Shown here: in pieces, positions 47,073-55,450 of the stretch | How positions within the stretch are numbered: position 1 is the first letter of the stretch | How the letters are laid out: each line of letters opens with the position of its first letter | DNA from: CANGTU01 sp046336655 | GTDB taxonomy: Bacteria > Bacteroidota > Bacteroidia > Flavobacteriales_D > Sanyastnellaceae | Assembly (NCBI GenBank): GCA_046336655.1 | Contig: JBKDGH010000010.1 | Coordinates: 186,001-250,000, forward strand | Reading direction: 5' to 3' | DNA: 64,000 nucleotides | The notes under the pieces: model-generated | Database searches by the model: none | The model's input: the letters and a program-made list of their open reading frames with translations, nothing else | Told to the model about the DNA's origin: nothing | Made by a program: the position numbers and the translations under genes

Positions 47073-47879
47073 TTATTTCCAGGCCAGCACGATGAGACCG
47101 GTACCTGAGCGGTGCGCAGTGCGGCTGTCAATGAAGTTCAGAATCAGCGCCACGGGCATTACAATCAGGTAGTAGATGGGTAAAATCAGAAAGAACAGAC
47201 GTGAAACATTGAGCATCAGCAGCGGATACTTCATCGAAAGACGCCAGGAGATTTGGCCCGGAACTCCGTAACTATAGTGTGCCTTGACTCTGGAGAATCC
47301 CGCCAGCTTGCACTTGTCTTTGATCTCCTGCATGCCGTAGCCATCGCGCACGTGCTCTTCAATGAAGCTGGTTTCCCCCTCGTCATGCACATCACTTCCG
47401 CCCTGATCGCTCGGAGTGGAGATGAGCAGCATTCCGCCGGGTTTGAGACTCGACTGATAGTTACTCAGTACCGCCACATCTTCTTCGATGTGCTCCATAA
47501 CATCCACACAAAGGATCAGATCAAAGCAGTTTTCCTTGCGGAATTTGGTGAGGTCCTCGACTTTGAACATGACATGCTGTTTGCCGATTGCACGAAAGAA
47601 TTCATTGCATTCACCGACCTGATCCGCTTTAACATCCACTCCGAGTATGCAGTAGGAATCAGAAAACGAACTCATGTAATAGCTGTATTGACCGAAGCCT
47701 GATCCGGCATCCAGAATATGAGCTCTGGCAGGAGCAGTGGCCTTCCAGCGGCGCAGTTCGCGGTGAATATGCCACGAGCGCAAAAGCAGAATGTCCAGCA
47801 GGTGGTAAAAGAGTTTTCGGGAGGCCGCGGACTGGTTGAAGAATTTGCCCAGTGTGCGTTTGATCGGGTCGTATTGCAT
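47073..47879 (-). CDS. Class I SAM-dependent methyltransferase, membrane-associated
   Basis: The 268-residue protein has the Rossmann motif I ILDAGSGFGQYSYYM (about 53-67), an acidic motif II (LGVDVKAD), LILCVDVMEHIEEDVAVL and LKPGGMLLISTPSD. Near the C-terminus one or two hydrophobic stretches (LLMLNVSRLFFLILPIYYLIVMPVALILNF) suggest attachment to the inner membrane, unusual for a soluble methyltransferase. It resembles ubiquinone/sugar-lipid type methyltransferases, but the substrate is unknown. It sits between rbfA and the permease gene in one apparent operon. Confidence 0.85.
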   Translation of the reverse strand: MQYDPIKRTLGKFFNQSAASRKLFYHLLDILLLRSWHIHRELRRWKATAPARAHILDAGSGFGQYSYYMSSFSDSYCILGVDVKADQVGECNEFFRAIGKQHVMFKVEDLTKFRKENCFDLILCVDVMEHIEEDVAVLSNYQSSLKPGGMLLISTPSDQGGSDVHDEGETSFIEEHVRDGYGMQEIKDKCKLAGFSRVKAHYSYGVPGQISWRLSMKYPLLMLNVSRLFFLILPIYYLIVMPVALILNFIDSRTAHRSGTGLIVLAWK

Positions 47880-47914
47880 GATGCGTTCGGGGATTAACTC
47901 CCCTTGAGAATCCG

Positions 47915-48253
47915 TTATTTCTTGAGCAGACGATCGATTTCCTCAAAATAATCGAGGGAATCATCAATGTGAAAATGGAGTTCCGGAATTTTTCTGAGTT
48001 GCTTTCCCACTTTTTCTCCGAGCATCCTGCGAAGCGAAGCCGTGTGTTTTACCGCCGACTCCAGGCCTTCCTTCTTTCTCTCAGTAGGAAAAAAACTGAG
48101 ATAGACTTTTGCTACACCCATATCCGGCGAGACGCGCACTTGTGTTACGGTAATCATCACGCCGTCAAACAACACAGACATGTTGCGCTGAAAGAGCACG
48201 GACAATTCCTTCTTAACCAGTGCGGCGATTTTTTCGAGGCGGACACTTGCCAT
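47915..48253 (-). CDS. rbfA: Ribosome-binding factor A
   Basis: RbfA helps mature the 5' end of 16S rRNA and the 30S subunit. The 112-residue product shows the family start SVRLEKIAALVKKELSVLFQ, ITVTQVRVSPDMGVAKVYLSFF and a KH-like fold ending HFHIDDSLDYFEEIDRLLKK. The ATG at 48251-48253 is chosen; a TTG nine nt upstream is less likely. It is first of three genes on this strand. Confidence 0.93.
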   Translation of the reverse strand: MASVRLEKIAALVKKELSVLFQRNMSVLFDGVMITVTQVRVSPDMGVAKVYLSFFPTERKKEGLESAVKHTASLRRMLGEKVGKQLRKIPELHFHIDDSLDYFEEIDRLLKK

Positions 48254-48290
48254 AGCCGGCAAAATTACGTCGCCTGAGGCCTTTGGCGGT

Positions 48291-48298
48291 TAGATTTG
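48291..48298 (+). promoter_or_regulatory. Bacteroidota -7 box placed to give a leaderless GNAT transcript
   Basis: TAGATTTG fits TAnnTTTG exactly and ends only 4 nt before the ATG at 48303, so a transcript starting the usual few nt downstream would have almost no leader. Confidence 0.4.
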
Positions 48299-48302
48299 GC
48301 TC

Positions 48303-48800
48303 ATGAATTCAGACGTGACCATCCGCGACGGCCGTGAAACCGATGCAGAACAAGTGTGGCAGTTGATCTGTGAACTGGCCAAGTATGAACGCGCATCGGA
48401 TGAGGTAATTACCACTCCGGACATCCTCCGCCGTGACGGATTCGGGCAGCATCCGCTGTTTTCGCTGGATGTTGCTGAGGCCGGTGGCGAAATTGCAGGC
48501 ATTGCTATATGCTATGTGCGCTACAGCACATGGAAAGGGCCTGTGCTTTACCTGGAGGATATTGTGGTGAAGGAATCTTTACGGGGAAAGGGCATCGGGG
48601 ATTTACTATTTCGCAAAGTGCTCGCCCGAACCCTTTCGGGGCACTATCATAGCCTCGTATGGCAGGTGCTGGATTGGAATGAACCAGCCATTCATTTCTA
48701 CAAGAAATTTGGCGCAGAACAATCATCAGAATGGCTGAATATGCGGATCACTCAGGAGAAAGCAACTGCACTGCTCAGCGCATTACCAGCCTCACTGTAG
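48303..48800 (+). CDS. GNAT-family N-acetyltransferase (diamine acetyltransferase-like)
   Basis: The 165-residue enzyme has the GNAT fold: TIRDGRETDAEQVWQLICELAKYER at the N-terminus, the YLEDIVVKESLRGKGIGDLLF acetyl-CoA pyrophosphate loop (R/Q-x-x-G-x-G/A form), and a C-terminal VLDWNEPAIHFYKKFGAE. These match spermidine/spermine (SSAT-like) acetyltransferases, though thialysine or other amines are possible substrates. Its last 26 nt overlap the 3' end of the opposing lysC gene. Confidence 0.9.
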   Translation: MNSDVTIRDGRETDAEQVWQLICELAKYERASDEVITTPDILRRDGFGQHPLFSLDVAEAGGEIAGIAICYVRYSTWKGPVLYLEDIVVKESLRGKGIGDLLFRKVLARTLSGHYHSLVWQVLDWNEPAIHFYKKFGAEQSSEWLNMRITQEKATALLSALPASL

Positions 48801-50040
48801 CCCGGCTGCGCTGCTCGAGCAATACTTCCCTGCCCGAAGTGAGCTTCTTGATGGTCTGCTCGTCGTAGTGCCGGACGGTGACAAGACTCAGTCCTTCGTT
48901 GTAGCGGATCGTGTAGCGGGCCGCGAATTGTACAAATAGTTTCTCCTGCTTGTACTCGTCGTAATCCATACACATGGAAAAACTGATTGCCGAATTTTCC
49001 ATCAGGTGAATACGCACCCCGGTCTGAACCAGAATATCAAATATATCCCTGAGATTGTCCTCCACCACGAAACTGAAATCACGCGTGGAGAGTGAAACCA
49101 GTACCTGATTGTCCTTTACAATGTAGCTGGGAACAAGGCTGTCATAGTCCGTGTTCACCTGGATGATCGTGCCTTCAGCATCCGGGTCAATGAATGACTT
49201 GATGTATAGGGGAATGGCTTTGTTCTGAAGGGGCTTTATGGTTTTCGGGTGAATCACGCTTGCTCCGTAGTAGGCCAGTTCAATGGCTTCATGAAAGGAG
49301 ATCCGGTCGAGCTTGACAGTATCCGGAAACTTGCGCGGATCAGCATTGAGCATTCCAGGCACATCTTTCCAAATGGTGACATCCACCGCATCGAGCAAAT
49401 ACGCCATGACGGACGCTGTGAAGTCTGATCCCTCGCGGCCAAGAGTGGTGGTATACCCGGCATGTGCAGACCCGATGAATCCCTGAATGATCATTCGGTT
49501 CCCGGGCTGGATGAAGCTGCGCAATCCACTGGCGCGCATGGCACTTTCTTCCCAAAGGACCCGTGCATCGCGAAAACGATCATCGGTGCGAATAATTTCA
49601 CGGGCGTCGGTCAATATGCTTTGCACCCCGATACGCCTGAGGTATGCATCAATGATGGCCGTCGAAATCAGTTCTCCGAAGCTGACGATCTGGTCGTATT
49701 CCCGGTCAAACTCATCACTGCATGGCTGCGAAGCAGCATGAAGCAGTTCATCAAAGATGGGCTGAATGACCTTACTTGCGGCCGCGGTGCCTTCAAACAG
49801 TTCGGAGCAAATGCCGAGGTGGAATTTCCGGATGCTTTCCCATTCTTTGAAGAAGCTCTCTCCTTTGAAGCGCAGATTGTGAATTACCTCAAGGGCGTTG
49901 GTTGTTTTGCCCATGGCGGAAACCACGACCACAATGGCGTCGTTCGGGAAGCGTGCGAGAATCGAAGCGACGTTGCGGACTGCGGGAGCATCCTTTACGG
50001 AAGCCCCGCCAAACTTGAAAACGCGAACCGGGTACATCAT
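48775..50040 (-). CDS. lysC: Aspartate kinase (monofunctional)
   Basis: The enzyme phosphorylates aspartate, the first step to lysine, threonine, methionine and diaminopimelate. The 421-residue product has KFGGASVKDAPAVRN (substrate/ATP site), SFGELISTAI, LGREGSDFTASVMAYLLDA and WKDVPGMLNADPRK. These are followed by a C-terminal ACT-type regulatory region (about 290-421). No fused homoserine dehydrogenase is present. It is separated from the upstream DUF2795 gene by an intrinsic terminator, so it has its own start of transcription. Confidence 0.95.
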   Translation of the reverse strand: MMYPVRVFKFGGASVKDAPAVRNVASILARFPNDAIVVVVSAMGKTTNALEVIHNLRFKGESFFKEWESIRKFHLGICSELFEGTAAASKVIQPIFDELLHAASQPCSDEFDREYDQIVSFGELISTAIIDAYLRRIGVQSILTDAREIIRTDDRFRDARVLWEESAMRASGLRSFIQPGNRMIIQGFIGSAHAGYTTTLGREGSDFTASVMAYLLDAVDVTIWKDVPGMLNADPRKFPDTVKLDRISFHEAIELAYYGASVIHPKTIKPLQNKAIPLYIKSFIDPDAEGTIIQVNTDYDSLVPSYIVKDNQVLVSLSTRDFSFVVEDNLRDIFDILVQTGVRIHLMENSAISFSMCMDYDEYKQEKLFVQFAARYTIRYNEGLSLVTVRHYDEQTIKKLTSGREVLLEQRSRATVRLVMR

Positions 50041-50063
50041 CAGTTAATTCGACAGACAAAATA

Positions 50064-50088
50064 AAGACCGCCCGAGAGAGGCGGTCTT
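50064..50088 (-). terminator. Intrinsic terminator downstream of the DUF2795 gene
   Basis: A 9-bp stem (AAGACCGCC / GGCGGTCTT) with a 7-nt loop is followed on the minus strand by TTTATTTTG. It lies 59 nt after the DUF2795 stop and 23 nt before the lysC start. Confidence 0.8.
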
Positions 50089-50147
50089 CCCTTTTACCAT
50101 GAAAACAACAAGTACTCTCTCAAATACCTGTGTTTACTCTTTATTCC

Positions 50148-50369
50148 TTAATATTCGTCTTCATTAAAAAAGAAGTCTTCCTTGGTGGGATAATCCGGCC
50201 AGATGTCTTCGATGCTATCGAAAATCTCCTCATCATCCTCAATCTGCTGAAGATTCTCCACCACTTCAAGCGGCGCTCCGGTGCGCATCGCAAAGTCAAT
50301 CAATTCATCCTTGGTCGCCGGCCAGGGCGCATCCTCAAGGTATGAAGCGAGTTCCAGTGTCCAATACAT
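50148..50369 (-). CDS. DUF2795-family small acidic protein
   Basis: The 73-residue product matches DUF2795 (LASYLEDAPWPATKDELIDFAMRTGAPLEVVENLQQI) and ends in an acidic tail (DDEEIFDSIED, FFFNEDEY). The core of about 45 residues is the whole domain. Its function is unknown. Bacteroidota often carry it near lysC. It has a well-formed promoter 38-67 nt upstream and its own terminator. Confidence 0.88.
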   Translation of the reverse strand: MYWTLELASYLEDAPWPATKDELIDFAMRTGAPLEVVENLQQIEDDEEIFDSIEDIWPDYPTKEDFFFNEDEY

Positions 50370-50406
50370 ATTCCTGACGTGTTTAGTTGTCCTATCGGAC
50401 GTTGCG

Positions 50407-50436
50407 CGAAAGTACTATTTTTTCAAATTGAACCAA
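50407..50436 (-). promoter_or_regulatory. Bacteroidota promoter (TTG-N19-TACTTTCG) for the DUF2795 gene
   Basis: On the minus strand TTG (50436-50434) is followed by exactly 19 nt and then TACTTTCG (50414-50407), one mismatch from TAnnTTTG. The ATG at 50369 follows after 37 nt. Confidence 0.65.
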
Positions 50437-50506
50437 CTTCTGTGTAAACTTCTCATGCGGGCCGTAAGTCACAAATAGCCAGTTGATTATGAATCGACGG
50501 TGATTT

Positions 50507-51061
50507 TTACCCGGATGAGGGCCTCCACGGACGTTCCTCAGCACCCAATACCTGACCCAACGCCCGGGAAAGAACAAACAGGTAGTCTGACAATCGGTTC
50601 ATGTAGGTGAGGATCAGTGCATCTACCGGTTCATGTTCGTTCAGCGAAACAATGAGTCGCTCGGCCCGACGGCATACGCAACGTGCAATATGGCACTGGG
50701 ATACTACCGGATGGCCGCCCGGAAGCAGGAAGTTGCGCATGGGAGGCAGCGCGCGGTCCAGCTCATCCATCTGCTTTTCCAGATTGTTCACATCCGATTC
50801 GTGCAAGGACGGAAGTTTCATTTTTCCGACATGCGAGGGGGCCGTGGCGAGATGGCTGCCGATGGTGAAAAGGCGATCCTGTATGTGCAGCAGCAACTCG
50901 CGCGGAGCTTGCGTACCGGCCAGGTCGAGCAGCATTCCCAGGTGGGAATTGAGCTCGTCCACCGTGCCGTATGATTCAATGCGCAGATGATGCTTGGGAA
51001 CGCGCACGCCTCCCAACAGGCCGGTGGAGCCGTCATCTCCTGTTCGGGTGTATATTTTCAT
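50507..51061 (-). CDS. Cob(I)yrinic acid a,c-diamide adenosyltransferase, PduO type
   Basis: The enzyme transfers the adenosyl group of ATP to cob(I)alamin to make coenzyme B12. The 184-residue product matches the PduO type: YTRTGDDGSTGLLGG at the N-terminus (ATP loop), ESYGTVDELNSHLGML, FLLPGGHPVVSQCHIARCVCRRAERL (active-site RxxxRR-type segment) and YMNRLSDYLFVLSR. No other B12 gene lies in the window. It is probably linked to B12-dependent enzymes such as methylmalonyl-CoA mutase, which Bacteroidota often have. Confidence 0.92.
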   Translation of the reverse strand: MKIYTRTGDDGSTGLLGGVRVPKHHLRIESYGTVDELNSHLGMLLDLAGTQAPRELLLHIQDRLFTIGSHLATAPSHVGKMKLPSLHESDVNNLEKQMDELDRALPPMRNFLLPGGHPVVSQCHIARCVCRRAERLIVSLNEHEPVDALILTYMNRLSDYLFVLSRALGQVLGAEERPWRPSSG

Positions 51062-51065
51062 GGGT

Positions 51066-51096
51066 CAAAAGAATGGAACTTTATGCAGCAGGCAAA
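51066..51096 (-). promoter_or_regulatory. Promoter (TTTG-N19-TTCTTTTG) directly before the adenosyltransferase ATG
   Basis: TTTG (51096-51093), a 19-nt spacer and TTCTTTTG (51073-51066) match the -33/-7 pattern with one mismatch. The -7 box ends 4 nt before the ATG at 51061, which predicts a leaderless transcript. Confidence 0.55.
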
Positions 51097-51144
51097 CAAC
51101 TAATCGCCGTCCTCGTTCGTTCCGCCCTTAATTTTGCCATCCAA

Positions 51145-51594
51145 ATGATTGAAGAGTACATCCGGTACGCTGACGATGCGAAGCAAAGCCGCTACGACAA
51201 GGCCTATCTCCGCATGGCCATGGAATGGGCCACCCTGTCGCATTGCACCAGGAAGAAGGTAGGGGCCCTGCTGGTTAAGGAAGGCATGATCATTAGTGAC
51301 GGCTACAATGGCACGCCTTCGGGGTTTCCGAATGATTGTGAGGACGAGCAGGGCGATACGCGTTGGTATGTGCTCCATGCTGAGGCCAATGCCATTATGA
51401 AGGTAGCAAGAAGTACCAACGCTGCAAAAAATTCAACCCTCTACATCACTCTTTCTCCATGCCGGGAGTGCTGCAAGCTCATCTTGCAGGCAGGCATCCG
51501 CAGAATGGTGTATGTGCACCAGTACAAAGATGATACTGCGATCCACTTCCTTCGCGAGGCCGGTGTAGAGGTGGTACAAATTGAGCATCCGTGA
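51145..51594 (+). CDS. dCMP deaminase-family protein
   Basis: The 149-residue enzyme removes the amino group of dCMP to make dUMP, a source for dTTP. Zinc ligands and the catalytic Glu are present: HAE at residues 78-80 and PCRECC with Cys106 and Cys109. The DGYNGTPSGFPNDCED substrate-binding loop is typical for ComEB/dCMP deaminases. The ATG at 51145 is preferred to earlier in-frame starts, which would overlap the divergent adenosyltransferase gene. A protease gene starts 103 nt downstream. Confidence 0.93.
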   Translation: MIEEYIRYADDAKQSRYDKAYLRMAMEWATLSHCTRKKVGALLVKEGMIISDGYNGTPSGFPNDCEDEQGDTRWYVLHAEANAIMKVARSTNAAKNSTLYITLSPCRECCKLILQAGIRRMVYVHQYKDDTAIHFLREAGVEVVQIEHP

Positions 51595-51697
51595 CCGCCA
51601 ATTTTCTTCAATCACAGCAATCAGCGCTTTTTGAGTATCATCTTTGCACAAGTGGTGCGTTGGCTGGTTTATTACTCCGGGCAATGCACTGAATGAA

Positions 51698-53368
51698 ATG
51701 AACAACGAACGTCTCGACAAATACAAAACATCCGAACCACGTCGTCCTTCGGCTTTTCAGCCCTTGTATTATGCCCTGGTGCTAATCATCGGTCTGCTCG
51801 GAGGCAGCCTGCTCGCCGACCGCAATACTATTGTAATCGGCGGAAAAGGGGAAGGAAATCCGCACAAGCTGGTTTCGCTCATCAATTTTATCGAAGAGAA
51901 TTATGTGGACAGCGTGGACAAGAGCAAGCTCATTGACGACGCGATTCAATCCGTCCTTCAGAACCTCGATCCGCACAGCTACTATATGAGTCCTGAAGAG
52001 CTCGCTCAGGCGCAGGAAGAACTTTCCGGCGGATTTCAGGGCATCGGAGTGGAGTTTCTCATTCTGCGCGATTCGCTTATGGTAGTGCGAACCATTCCCG
52101 ATGGCCCTTCGGAGAAGGCAGGCTTGAAGGCCGGTGACCGCATTGTTCAGGTAGACGGCAAAGACATTTCAGGAAAAACACTGGACAGCGACAAGGCGCA
52201 AAAACTCCTCAAGGGTGCTGCCGGATCCACAGTGAAGGTTGGACTGAAGCGAAAGGGCGCCGATGGAGTGATTCAGACGGAGATAACCCGGGGCAGTATT
52301 CCGATCGAAAGCGTTCCCGTGGCATTCAAAGTGGAAGAAGGAATCGGCTATCTGAAGGTCGACCGCTTCGCCAAAACCACTTACAGCGAATTCAAATCTT
52401 CGATGGACGGGCTCATCGCTCAAAACTGCTCCAAGGTGATTCTCGATTTCCGCGGCAATGGCGGAGGCTTCCTCGATCAGGCAGTTTCCATCGTGGAAGA
52501 ATTTCTTACACCCGGAAAAGTCATCGTGTATACTGAAGGGGTACACGATGGCAAGGAGGTAATGACCTCTTCCAAAAAGGGAAAGTACAATGACATGGAG
52601 GTGGTTGTACTTATTGACCAGGGCTCTGCTTCAGCGAGCGAGATTGTAGCGGGTGCATTGCAGGACTGGGATCGCAGTGTGACTGTCGGACGCCGGTCAT
52701 TCGGCAAAGGACTCGTGCAACGCGAAATCGAATTATCCGACCAGAGCGCATTGCGTCTGACAGTGGCCCGATACTTCACACCTACCGGCCGGTGCATCCA
52801 GAAACCCTATGGCGACAGCATTGATTACTCCGATGATTTCCACCAACGGCTCGTGAGCGGTGAAATGACCGACGGAGATAAAATTGAACTTCCCGATTCC
52901 CTGAAAAAAATCACTCCGGGCGGCCGCGTGGTGTATGGCGGAGGCGGAATCGTGCCGGATGTGTTTGTCCCGCTTGACAGCACCTTGTTCTCAGGTACTT
53001 TGGCCGGACTGAACTACCTCGGACTCATTCGCGAGTACACCTTTGACTACATCGACACTCATCGCAAGGCGCTGATGAGCTACGTTGATGAGGATGATTT
53101 TATCAAGCGTTTTTCCGTGACTCCGGCAATGCTGAATAAACTTGCAGACGAAGCCAACAGGAGGGATAAAACCATTACCCGCGCAGAGATCAGCAAGATC
53201 AGCACCGAGGTGAGCATGCGCATCAAGGCCCAGATTGCTCGTACCCTCTATTCCGAGAACGCGATGACGAAAGTCTTTGCCACAGGTGATGCGGAGTTCA
53301 TCAAGGCGCTTGAAATTGCCCGCGATTACCGCAAATTCGCCGTTATTCCCACCTCCGCGGTAAAGTGA
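51698..53368 (+). CDS. S41-family C-terminal processing protease (CtpA-like), first copy
   Basis: The 556-residue protein starts at the ATG at 51698 (MNNERLDKYKT) and has one N-terminal membrane helix (PLYYALVLIIGLLGGSLLA), so the protease faces the periplasm. A PDZ domain lies at about 110-190 (GGFQGIGVEF, KAGLKAGDRIVQVDGK). The S41 catalytic Ser is in DQGSASASEIVAGAL and the Lys in RSFGKGLVQ. The C-terminal 120 residues are specific to Bacteroidota members. Such proteases trim or degrade envelope proteins by C-terminal tails. It overlaps rnpA by 4 nt (GTGA). Confidence 0.92.
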   Translation: MNNERLDKYKTSEPRRPSAFQPLYYALVLIIGLLGGSLLADRNTIVIGGKGEGNPHKLVSLINFIEENYVDSVDKSKLIDDAIQSVLQNLDPHSYYMSPEELAQAQEELSGGFQGIGVEFLILRDSLMVVRTIPDGPSEKAGLKAGDRIVQVDGKDISGKTLDSDKAQKLLKGAAGSTVKVGLKRKGADGVIQTEITRGSIPIESVPVAFKVEEGIGYLKVDRFAKTTYSEFKSSMDGLIAQNCSKVILDFRGNGGGFLDQAVSIVEEFLTPGKVIVYTEGVHDGKEVMTSSKKGKYNDMEVVVLIDQGSASASEIVAGALQDWDRSVTVGRRSFGKGLVQREIELSDQSALRLTVARYFTPTGRCIQKPYGDSIDYSDDFHQRLVSGEMTDGDKIELPDSLKKITPGGRVVYGGGGIVPDVFVPLDSTLFSGTLAGLNYLGLIREYTFDYIDTHRKALMSYVDEDDFIKRFSVTPAMLNKLADEANRRDKTITRAEISKISTEVSMRIKAQIARTLYSENAMTKVFATGDAEFIKALEIARDYRKFAVIPTSAVK

Positions 53369-53790
53369 AGCCGGCAAATACCCTCGCAAAAGAAGAACGA
53401 CTCACGCGCAAGAAGCTGATTGACGATCTGTTCGCAAAGGGCAGATCAATCAAAACACCGGCATTGCTCGTGATCTGGCATCCCGCCGGACTTCCCGTCG
53501 AGCTTCCCGCCCAGGTGCTCTTTACAGTAAGCAAAAGGAATTTCAAACGCGCTCATGACCGCAACCGGATCAAGAGGCTGATGCGGGAAGCATACAGGGT
53601 GCAAAAGCACAAAATGCTTGAATCCCTGAGCACTAAAGGTGGCCAGTACGCACTGCTTTTTATCTTTACCGGAAGGCAATTGCCCGACTACGCTTACGTT
53701 CACGGACGGATGCATGAACTGCTGAAAAGAATTCCCTCTGCTGTCGCCTCTGCGAAAGCGGACACTGAACCACCAAATAATGAAGAATAA
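53365..53790 (+). CDS. rnpA: Ribonuclease P protein component
   Basis: RnpA is the protein subunit of RNase P, which makes the 5' end of tRNAs. The 141-residue product contains LTRKKLIDDLFAKG, LFTVSKRNFKRAHDRNRIKRLMREAYR (RNR motif) and a basic helical C-terminus. The start is GTG at 53365, overlapping the stop of the upstream protease (GTGA). Its last 11 nt overlap the second protease gene. Its usual partner rpmH is absent: here rnpA lies between two S41 protease genes, an order also seen in other Bacteroidota. Confidence 0.94.
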   Translation: MKPANTLAKEERLTRKKLIDDLFAKGRSIKTPALLVIWHPAGLPVELPAQVLFTVSKRNFKRAHDRNRIKRLMREAYRVQKHKMLESLSTKGGQYALLFIFTGRQLPDYAYVHGRMHELLKRIPSAVASAKADTEPPNNEE

Positions 53791-55450
53791 ACGCCGCACC
53801 ATAGCTCTGATAATCGCACCGGCCGTGCTGTTGATTACGGTAATGACATCCGCACGGGTAGCTGAAGACTATTTCGAGATTTCCAAGAACATGGAAATAT
53901 TCAACTCGGTATACCGCGAGCTGAATATCTACTACGTCGATGAGACTAAGCCAGGCGAGTTGATGCGCACAGGAATTGATGCAATGCTGCGCTCGCTTGA
54001 TCCGTACACAGTCTACTATCCGGAATCCAAGATTGAAGATGCCATGTTCATGCAGACCGGTCAGTATGGTGGCATCGGGACGTTGGTAAACACGATTGAG
54101 GGGAAGATAACAATCACGGAGCCGTATCAGGGGTATGCAGCTGCCAAGGCGGGGCTGCGTGCAGGCGATGTGGTGATAAAAGTGAACGGTAAAAGTGTTG
54201 AGGGAAAGAATCACGAGGAAATCAGCGATCTGCTTACCGGACAGCCCGGCTCGGAAGTGGAGGTTACTGTGGTGCGCTTCGGGGAATCTCAGCCACTTAC
54301 GCTGAAGATCACACGTGAAGAAATCAAGATTCCGGACGTGCCGTATTACACCATTCTCGACGATGGTTCTACGGGGTATATCAAGCTGACAGGGTTCACG
54401 CAGACTGCCAGCATGGATGTGAGAAACGCCTTCACGAATCTGAAGAAGAAGGACATGAAGCGCTGCATTCTCGATCTGCGCGGCAATGGCGGCGGACTGC
54501 TCCGCGAAGCCATTAACATCGTCAACTTTTTTGTGCCGAAAGGAACTGAGATTGTACAGACCAGAGGAAAGATCGAGGAATGGAACAAGACCTACACCGC
54601 GCTCAACGAGCCCATTGACCTGCAGATGCCGTTGATCGTATTGGTAGATGGCATGTCAGCATCAGCCTCCGAGATCGTGAGCGGCAGTCTGCAGGATCTG
54701 GACCGCGCGGTGGTGGTGGGTGAAGAAAGCTTCGGAAAAGGCCTTGTACAGCAGACCAAGGATGTCGTGTACAATGCCAAGATGAAGCTCACAGTGGCGA
54801 AGTATTACACGCCGTCCGGGCGGTGTATCCAACGCCTGGACTACTCTCACCGCGAACAGGGATCGGGTGAGGTAAAGGCAGTGGCGGACTCGCTCATCAA
54901 GCCATTCAAAACACGCAACGGCCGCACGGTGTATGACGGCAGAGGTATCAGCCCGGATGTGATGGTTGAAGCTGAGGAATACGGTCAGGTGGTCGCAGGG
55001 TTAATGAACGAGTGGGTATTTTTTGACTGGGCTACCAGATACCGTGCAACTCATCCGTCCATCGACTCTCTGAATTTTCAGCTCTCAGAATCCGAATTCG
55101 AGGCGTTTCGTGCATTTGCACTGGGAGAAGACTTCAAGTACGACACCGAAACGATGAAGATCTATGAGCGCCTCGAGCAGACAGCAAAGGAGGAGAAATA
55201 CTTCGATGAGGCTTCCGGTGAATTCACCCAGCTCATGAACAGAATCAAACCGGATGCATCGCGTGATATCGCTAAATTCAAACCACAGATCGTGGAACTT
55301 CTGGAGAACGAGATTGTATCGAGGTACTATTATCAGGATGGCCGCTTGCGACAGTCTATTCCGGATGATCCTTACCTGAGGAAGTCGCTCGAGGTGTTTG
55401 GCTCCAGTTATTCCACCATCCTCGCCGCACCGGCCTCTTCAAAGAAGTGA
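53780..55450 (+). CDS. S41-family C-terminal processing protease, second copy
   Basis: The 556-residue protein is a paralogue of the upstream protease and happens to have the same length. It has an N-terminal membrane helix (TIALIIAPAVLLITVMTSA) and a PDZ domain at about 90-165 (GGIGTLV, KAGLRAGDVVIKVNGKSV). Catalytic Ser is in DGMSASASEIVSGSL and Lys in ESFGKGLVQ. The two copies differ in the N-terminal region and the C-terminal tail, which suggests different substrates. It overlaps rnpA by 11 nt and the O-antigen ligase-like gene by 4 nt. Confidence 0.92.
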   Translation: MKNKRRTIALIIAPAVLLITVMTSARVAEDYFEISKNMEIFNSVYRELNIYYVDETKPGELMRTGIDAMLRSLDPYTVYYPESKIEDAMFMQTGQYGGIGTLVNTIEGKITITEPYQGYAAAKAGLRAGDVVIKVNGKSVEGKNHEEISDLLTGQPGSEVEVTVVRFGESQPLTLKITREEIKIPDVPYYTILDDGSTGYIKLTGFTQTASMDVRNAFTNLKKKDMKRCILDLRGNGGGLLREAINIVNFFVPKGTEIVQTRGKIEEWNKTYTALNEPIDLQMPLIVLVDGMSASASEIVSGSLQDLDRAVVVGEESFGKGLVQQTKDVVYNAKMKLTVAKYYTPSGRCIQRLDYSHREQGSGEVKAVADSLIKPFKTRNGRTVYDGRGISPDVMVEAEEYGQVVAGLMNEWVFFDWATRYRATHPSIDSLNFQLSESEFEAFRAFALGEDFKYDTETMKIYERLEQTAKEEKYFDEASGEFTQLMNRIKPDASRDIAKFKPQIVELLENEIVSRYYYQDGRLRQSIPDDPYLRKSLEVFGSSYSTILAAPASSKK

